Shown: positions 60,026 to 64,000 of the stretch, in pieces
How positions within the stretch are numbered: the first letter of the stretch is position 1
Layout: the number at the start of each line of letters is the position of its first letter
Origin: an uncultured Pseudomonadota bacterium
GTDB taxonomy: Bacteria; Myxococcota_A; Polyangia; Nannocystales; Nannocystaceae
Length of the DNA: 64,000 nucleotides
Assembly: GCA_913061055.1 (NCBI GenBank)
Contig: CAJXVA010000003.1
Location: forward strand, 1 to 64,000
Direction: 5' to 3'
Notes under the pieces: generated by a model
Told to the model about the DNA's origin: nothing
The model's input: only the letters and a program-made list of their open reading frames with translations
Databases searched by the model: none
Position numbers and translations under genes: made by a program

Positions 60026-61270
60026 ATGGCTTTGCTTCGCTTGATCTCCTTGGGTGCTTTGGCAGCGGTGGGTGCTGTCGCCATTGCGCCATCGACCGCC
60101 CACGCCTGCTCCATCGATCCCTGCGCCGAATCGGCCGAGTTCGGCATGCTGCGAGTGACGCACGAGACCGTCACCACCGACGGCGTCTTGTTGCTGAGCT
60201 CCCAGCAGGGCGACTCCGATGCCCTCTCCCCGCAGGACGCGATCGCCCGCATGACCGTCGTCGTGACCGAGGAAGACATTGAGCTTTCCGGCACGATCGA
60301 ACACGCCGCGGGCGAGTACTTCTGGCGCCCGGACGCTCCGCTGTTGGCCGGGAGCACGTTGAACGTCACGGTGAGCATGGAAGCCAACCCCGACGACATC
60401 CAGCAGTGTGGTGCCGCGGCCGGAGGTGAGACGACCGTGGTCGTGCTCGACGAAGTGCTCCCCGCACTGGAGCTCCCCTCGGTCGAGGGCACCACCGATT
60501 ACTGGTTCGCCGAGGACGTCACCTTCGAGACCGCGGTCTGCTGCGACGATGGAACCGTCAACGTCGATAGCTGCAACACGCCTGGCTTCTCGGGCACCGG
60601 GTTTTGTGTGGCCCCCTCGGGAACCGGCTACGCGACGGGCTCACTGACCATCGGTGCGCTCCCCGCGAACCTGGGGCCCAGCGTGGCCATCGAGTACCTC
60701 GTCGACGGCGAGGCCATTCACAGCCAGGACGGGACCGAGCCGCTCGGCTGGGGCATCAGCCGCTCGGCAGCGTTCGATGTGCAGGTGCGCGTCACCAGCT
60801 TGATCGATGGCAGCACCCTCGAGACCGACGCGGTCACGGTCGACGGCGACAACCCGGATGGGCTGGGAGAACAGGTCGTCGATGTGGCAGCCGAGCTCGA
60901 AGCCAACTGCGAAGGCGAGCCGTACACCTGCGAGACCGAGGACGACTTCGCGTGGGACCCAGAGAACTGCACGCCCTACGATGATGGCGGGACCGACTCC
61001 GACTCGGGCGGCTCCGACACCGACAGCGGTGGTTCCGATTCCGACTCGGACTCAGGCTCCGGTGGCTCAGACTCGGACTCCGCAGGCTCAGACTCGGACT
61101 CGAACTCGGGCGGCTCAGACTCAGACTCTGCCGGCTCCGGCTCGGATACCGACGGTGATCCCGGCCAAGACGACGGCGGTGGAGGCTGTTCCGTCGGCGG
61201 CAGTGGCCTTGGCGGCGCATGGTTGTTGTTGCTTGGCTTCGCAGGCGTCTTCCGGCGGCGTCGGCAGTAG
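60026..61270 (+). CDS. MYXO-CTERM surface protein, cassette copy 1
   Basis: Encodes 414 residues from the ATG at 60026. A Sec signal (MALLRLISLGALAAVGAVAI, cut near THA-CSI) starts it. The beta-rich body (about 28-320) contains Cys pairs (CSIDPCAESAEF, AVCCDDGTVNVDSC, ANCEGEPYTC, PENCTPY). A Ser/Asp/Gly linker (about 325-385) leads to GGGGCSVGGSGLGGAWLLLL then GFAGVFRRRRQ. That Gly-Cys, hydrophobic helix and Arg cluster is the MYXO-CTERM sorting tail, thought to be cut by a myxosortase and the Cys lipidated. It shares signal, body and tail with the protein at 61724. The small Cys lipoprotein at 61304 follows by 33 bp. Confidence 0.85.
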   Translation: MALLRLISLGALAAVGAVAIAPSTAHACSIDPCAESAEFGMLRVTHETVTTDGVLLLSSQQGDSDALSPQDAIARMTVVVTEEDIELSGTIEHAAGEYFWRPDAPLLAGSTLNVTVSMEANPDDIQQCGAAAGGETTVVVLDEVLPALELPSVEGTTDYWFAEDVTFETAVCCDDGTVNVDSCNTPGFSGTGFCVAPSGTGYATGSLTIGALPANLGPSVAIEYLVDGEAIHSQDGTEPLGWGISRSAAFDVQVRVTSLIDGSTLETDAVTVDGDNPDGLGEQVVDVAAELEANCEGEPYTCETEDDFAWDPENCTPYDDGGTDSDSGGSDTDSGGSDSDSDSGSGGSDSDSAGSDSDSNSGGSDSDSAGSGSDTDGDPGQDDGGGGCSVGGSGLGGAWLLLLGFAGVFRRRRQ

Positions 61271-61303
61271 CGAGATCAGCCCAGATGAGCGAAGGTCACC
61301 GCC

Positions 61304-61606
61304 ATGAAGCGCGTGTCCTTCGCTCTGCTCGTTTTGGTCGCTTGCAAACCCGCAGCCGCTCCGTCCTCGGACCAGCCCGGCACCGCCGACGGAGGTCTGC
61401 CCGCTGGTAACAGCGGTCCCGAAGCGACCCTAACCGCCACCGAGTGTGAGGACGGCGGAGGCAGCGTCGTCGGCGACATCGGCGACGGTGCGATCTTCAA
61501 ACCCGACTACGTCTGCGAGAGCAACGGCGAAGCTCCGACCGCCCGCATCAAGGCCGAAGAAGGCGGGCCGATCGGAGTCGAAGGCTCCGTCTGCTGCGGC
61601 GGCTGA
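61304..61606 (+). CDS. small Cys lipoprotein, cassette copy 1
   Basis: Encodes 100 residues from the ATG at 61304 (signal MKRVSFALLVLVAC). The mature core reads TECEDGGGSVVGDIGDGAIF, then YVCESNGEAPTARI and ending GPIGVEGSVCCGG. Four Cys in C...C...CC order. The protein at 63105 has the same core (DCEADGGTVVTSIGDE ... CPSGSA ... ATEGAICCGM), so they are paralogues. It lies 33 bp after the MYXO-CTERM gene, presumably one transcript. Function unknown. Confidence 0.75.
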   Translation: MKRVSFALLVLVACKPAAAPSSDQPGTADGGLPAGNSGPEATLTATECEDGGGSVVGDIGDGAIFKPDYVCESNGEAPTARIKAEEGGPIGVEGSVCCGG

Positions 61607-61723
61607 CGAGATCGCCCCCTCAGGCGATCATTTGCGCTACGACAGCAGTGTCGCAGTTCGCGGCTTCTCAGCAGCGCGGCGAAAAAACGTGCAAGACGGC
61701 CGGGCAGGCGCCCTCTACCCAAC

Positions 61724-62881
61724 ATGCCTGCTTCCGTGACTTATCTACGCTTGATTTCGTTGGGCGCGATCGCCTTTGCTGCCACTGCTGCGCTACGCCC
61801 TGCGACTGCGCACGCCTGCACCCCGGACTTCTGCGAGGACTCCACCGAGTTCAACCAGCTCGCGGTTGCCACCGACCAAGTCCTTCCCAGCGGCGTCATC
61901 GTGCTGAGCACGCGACAACGAAACATCGGCAACACACAAGACGCCCTCGACCGCCTCTCCATCGCCGTCCTCGACGCTGACGGAGCGGAACGACCGGGCG
62001 CAGTCGACGAGGTGGGCGGTGTGTATTTTTGGCGTCCGGATTCCGCGTTCGTCGTCGGTGAGGTCGTCACCGTGACGGTCAGCGACGACGGCAGCTTCTA
62101 TCAGGAGTGCGGATACGAGGACGACAGCGGGGTCACGACGGTTGAAGTTGTCGAAGGCCAGCTGCCCGAGCTCGAACTGCCAAGCATCGAGGTGGAGACC
62201 TCCTACGACATCGTGCGAGCGTTCGACGTCAACTCCACACTGTGTTGTGATGACGGATTCCTCAACGCCAGCGGGTGCGGTGACGCGTTCCCTGGCCAAG
62301 AAGGCTTCTGTGTCGCAACGGAACAGACCGGGTGGGCCACCGCGAACGTCTCCGCCTCCGCCATCTCACTCGGTCCTCCGGTCGCTGTCGAGTTCATCGT
62401 GGACGGTATGACCCGAACGAGTCGCAACGGACTTCAGTTCGCGGAACTGCCGACCTTCTCGGAACGATCGCCTGTTTCTTTCACAGTTCAGATCCGCGTC
62501 ACGAGTGTGCTCGACGGCACGATGCTGGAGAGTGAGGTCTATACGATCGATGCTGGCGATGCCGGTCCCCTCGGCCCGCTGGCCATCGACGCATCGGCAG
62601 AGCTGGAAGCCAACTGCGAGAGCCCCGCCTATTCCTGCGACGAGAACATCGACGGGGGGTGGGATGAGGACAACTGCACGCCGCACAGCGGTGCATCGGA
62701 TCCGGGCGACACCGGCGGCGCAGGTGGTGAGGACACCGACGGCGCGGCTGGTGAGGACACCGACGGCGCAGCTGGTGAGGACACCGACGGCGGGGGCTGC
62801 CGAGTCGGAGGTCAGGGGCCAGCCGGGGCTTCCTTGTTCCTGCTCGCGCTCGCGGCCGTTGTGCGTCGACAGACGCGGTAG
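61724..62881 (+). CDS. MYXO-CTERM surface protein, cassette copy 2
   Basis: Encodes 385 residues, ATG at 61724. Signal MPASVTYLRLISLGAIAFAA contains the same LRLISLGA core as copy 1. Matching body segments include EVGGVYFWRPDSAF (copy 1 AGEYFWRPDAPL), LCCDDGFLNASGC (AVCCDDGTVNVDSC), VQIRVTSVLDGTMLESEV (VQVRVTSLIDGSTLETDA) and ASAELEANCESPAYSC (VAAELEANCEGEPYTC). The tail DGGGCRVGGQGPAGASLFLL then ALAAVVRRQTR is again MYXO-CTERM, with a weaker Arg cluster. The linker differs: Gly-Glu-Asp-Thr repeats rather than Ser-Asp. A tandem duplicate that has diverged strongly. Confidence 0.85.
   Translation: MPASVTYLRLISLGAIAFAATAALRPATAHACTPDFCEDSTEFNQLAVATDQVLPSGVIVLSTRQRNIGNTQDALDRLSIAVLDADGAERPGAVDEVGGVYFWRPDSAFVVGEVVTVTVSDDGSFYQECGYEDDSGVTTVEVVEGQLPELELPSIEVETSYDIVRAFDVNSTLCCDDGFLNASGCGDAFPGQEGFCVATEQTGWATANVSASAISLGPPVAVEFIVDGMTRTSRNGLQFAELPTFSERSPVSFTVQIRVTSVLDGTMLESEVYTIDAGDAGPLGPLAIDASAELEANCESPAYSCDENIDGGWDEDNCTPHSGASDPGDTGGAGGEDTDGAAGEDTDGAAGEDTDGGGCRVGGQGPAGASLFLLALAAVVRRQTR
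62726..62792 (+). repeat. 24-bp in-frame tandem repeat in the copy-2 linker
   Basis: Units start at 62726, 62750 and 62774 (GGTGAGGACACCGACGGCGC plus GGCT), the third cut short. They encode GEDTDGAA. The two full units differ at one base. Confidence 0.85.
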
Positions 62882-63104
62882 GGTGTTGACGCCCGCGCTC
62901 AGAGTTCCGCGATCGATTCGGCCCGGGCGCGGACCTGGTTGAACCCAAGACGGGGAATCGCGGCGGAAGGACGAGTCCCGTCAGCCCGAACAACACGACT
63001 GCGGCTGGCGCGACCCGCATCCGCGTGCCCAAAGACGCGGCCCCGAACAGCCCGCTCCCCCTCGGCCCATGAGCCGTTCGACACCGAAGCACGCGCGCGG
63101 GACG

Positions 63105-63335
63105 ATGAGCGCGATGGGACGTTCTCTTGCTCTCCTCGCCACGCTCGCACTGATCTCCTGCAACGAAGACGACGCGTATACAGTCGCCGACTGCGAAGCC
63201 GACGGCGGAACGGTGGTGACCAGCATTGGAGACGAGTTCCCGATGTGCCCGTCCGGGTCTGCAACGCTGGGCCGCGTGACGACCAAAGACGGGAAGCCAG
63301 TGGCGACCGAGGGCGCCATCTGCTGCGGAATGTGA
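63105..63335 (+). CDS. small Cys lipoprotein, cassette copy 2
   Basis: Encodes 76 residues from the ATG at 63105 (MSAMGRSLALLATLALISC); ATG at 63114 or 63069 also possible. The mature core DCEADGGTVVTSIGDEFPMC, then LGRVTTKDGKPVATEGAICC parallels the copy-1 lipoprotein. Four Cys with the same C...C...CC order. It lies 223 bp after the copy-2 MYXO-CTERM gene, a longer gap than in copy 1. The intervening sequence has no gene. Confidence 0.7.
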   Translation: MSAMGRSLALLATLALISCNEDDAYTVADCEADGGTVVTSIGDEFPMCPSGSATLGRVTTKDGKPVATEGAICCGM

Positions 63336-63373
63336 CAGGGCGAGAGCCTTCCACCACCGCTACACTCCCCATC

Positions 63374-63757
63374 GTGCCCAACAACGTCGTCCACTTCGCG
63401 ATCCATGCCGACGACGTCGAGCGAGCCAAGAACTTCTACGCCGCGACGTTCGGTTGGCAGTTCGAAGCCTGGGAACCGCCCGGCTTCTACAACATCGGAA
63501 CCGGCGACGGCGGCATCATGGGTGCCCTGGAAAAGCGCCAGATCCCGCTCAGTGGCACCGGGGTTCGCTCCTTTACCTGCACCATCTCGGTGGACGATCT
63601 CGACGCGACCATCGAGGCCGTCAGGGACGCTGGCGGGACCGTCTCTGGCGAACCGTTCACGATCCCGACGGTCGGCCGACTGATTCAGTTCTACGACCCC
63701 GAAGGCAACGTGGTCTCCGCGATGCAATACGACGCGGGCGTGCTCGGCGGGGGCTGA
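63374..63757 (+). CDS. VOC family protein (glyoxalase-like)
   Basis: Encodes 127 residues from a GTG at 63374. VOC pattern: VVHFAIHADDVERAKNFYAA, FGWQFEAWEPPGFYNIGTGD, then CTISVDDLDATIEAVRDAGG and GRLIQFYDPEGNVVSAMQYD. His of VHFAIHADD and Glu of DPEGN fit a metal site. This is the type with 'FY...FGW' and 'DPEGN' found in many actinobacterial and proteobacterial VOC proteins. Substrate unknown. The upstream open frame to 62939 is antisense or spacer. Confidence 0.85.
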   Translation: MPNNVVHFAIHADDVERAKNFYAATFGWQFEAWEPPGFYNIGTGDGGIMGALEKRQIPLSGTGVRSFTCTISVDDLDATIEAVRDAGGTVSGEPFTIPTVGRLIQFYDPEGNVVSAMQYDAGVLGGG

Positions 63758-63838
63758 GACGCTCGGTTGCGCGCGCGGGGGCGAAACAGGCTTCGAAGCT
63801 CGGTTCGCTCGCGACGATCCGGTGCGACAATCGGGGAG

Positions 63839-64000
63839 GTGACGCAGAGCTGGAGTACGAGCCCGGACGAAGCCACGAAGGTCGAGGCGAAGTCGGACGG
63901 GAGATCCTCTTCGCCATCGGCGACGACGAGCATCGAGATCGGCCAAGTCGTCGCAGGTCGGTACACCGTCACCGACCGCATCGGCCAAGGCGCGATGGGG
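63839..64000 (+). CDS. Ser/Thr protein kinase, 5' end only
   Basis: The first 54 codons from a GTG at 63839 (GGGGAG directly before it). Residues VTQSWSTSPDEATKVEAKSD lead to GQVVAGRYTVTDRIGQGAMG, the start of a PknB-type kinase domain and its Gly loop. The gene runs off the right edge. It would be the third kinase gene in 64 kb. Confidence 0.8.
   Translation, partial: MTQSWSTSPDEATKVEAKSDGRSSSPSATTSIEIGQVVAGRYTVTDRIGQGAMG

Noticed and set aside
58927-60495. Minus-strand open frame of 522 codons
   Set aside because: Antisense to the NHL-type propeller and the start of the MYXO-CTERM gene; no domain or ribosome site.
1-64000. tRNA, rRNA, insertion sequences, integrase and att-like sites
   Set aside because: I looked for conserved tRNA T-arm/CCA ends, rRNA cores, DDE transposase motifs and terminal repeats and found none I could support by eye.

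Overview
The window is high-GC DNA with strong G/C bias at third codon positions. It carries about 60 genes on both strands, and no rRNA, tRNA, CRISPR array or complete mobile element that I can recognise. The gene style points to a myxobacterium (phylum Myxococcota), most likely a Nannocystis/Plesiocystis/Enhygromyxa-type lineage. The reasons are: about thirty secreted lipoproteins whose lipobox is followed by a Ser/Thr/Gly/Asp-rich linker; myxobacterial Cys-rich repeats (CGDG...CDDG); Ser/Thr protein kinases fused to TPR arrays; FG-GAP and propeller surface proteins; and two proteins ending in a MYXO-CTERM-like sorting tail. The lineage is inferred from gene content, not from a marker gene.

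Layout. 0.2-9 kb: small lipoprotein, patatin-like lipase, LamG-like lipoprotein, CBS-pair protein, linker-rich lipoprotein, C-type-cytochrome-like lipoprotein, a lipoprotein with three Cys-cluster repeats, START-like lipoprotein, and a divergent VOC/AraC-GyrI pair. 9-16 kb: zinc-ribbon membrane protein, Cys-rich lipoprotein, 5'-truncated OmpA-type protein, and an RD-type kinase-TPR protein. 16-26 kb: surface lipoproteins, including a glycine-rich-domain protein, LamG-like and Cys-rich proteins, an HCD-type kinase-TPR protein, and a protein made of six exact 225-bp repeats. 26-36 kb: Roadblock-like small protein, anchored NlpC/P60-like protein, FG-GAP lipoprotein, propeller lipoprotein, LysR regulator divergent from a small membrane protein, Na/Pi cotransporter-PhoU protein, and a transglutaminase-like protein. 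36-48 kb: large beta-rich lipoproteins, GT4 glycosyltransferase, an EF-Ts-UBA/DUF4375-like fusion, a DUF4105 (Lnb-like) membrane protein, and a two-gene unit pairing a Cys-Gly-tailed protein with a GRDP-like protein. 48-55 kb: zinc-ribbon protein plus a protein with a VgrG-associated-type C-terminal domain, a vWA lipoprotein, an ECF sigma factor operon with overlapping genes, and a lipoprotein with two RskA-like domains facing it. 55-64 kb: endostatin/DUF1554-like lipoprotein, CE2-type esterase, serine beta-lactamase-like hydrolase, NHL/Vgb-type propeller, a tandemly duplicated cassette (MYXO-CTERM protein plus small Cys lipoprotein, twice), a VOC protein, and the first 54 codons of a third kinase.

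How it fits together. There is no single metabolic pathway. The region looks like accessory cell-envelope and surface genome: lipoproteins and sorted surface proteins, signalling kinases, an ECF sigma factor, and several rearrangement scars (truncated OmpA, truncated lipoprotein beside LysR, two gene fragments meeting near 18.05 kb). The best candidates for undescribed biology are the duplicated MYXO-CTERM/Cys-lipoprotein cassette, the EF-Ts-UBA fusion protein, the ECF operon with its RskA-like neighbour, and the Cys-Gly-tail/GRDP pair. All functional names are by eye from motifs; no database search was run.
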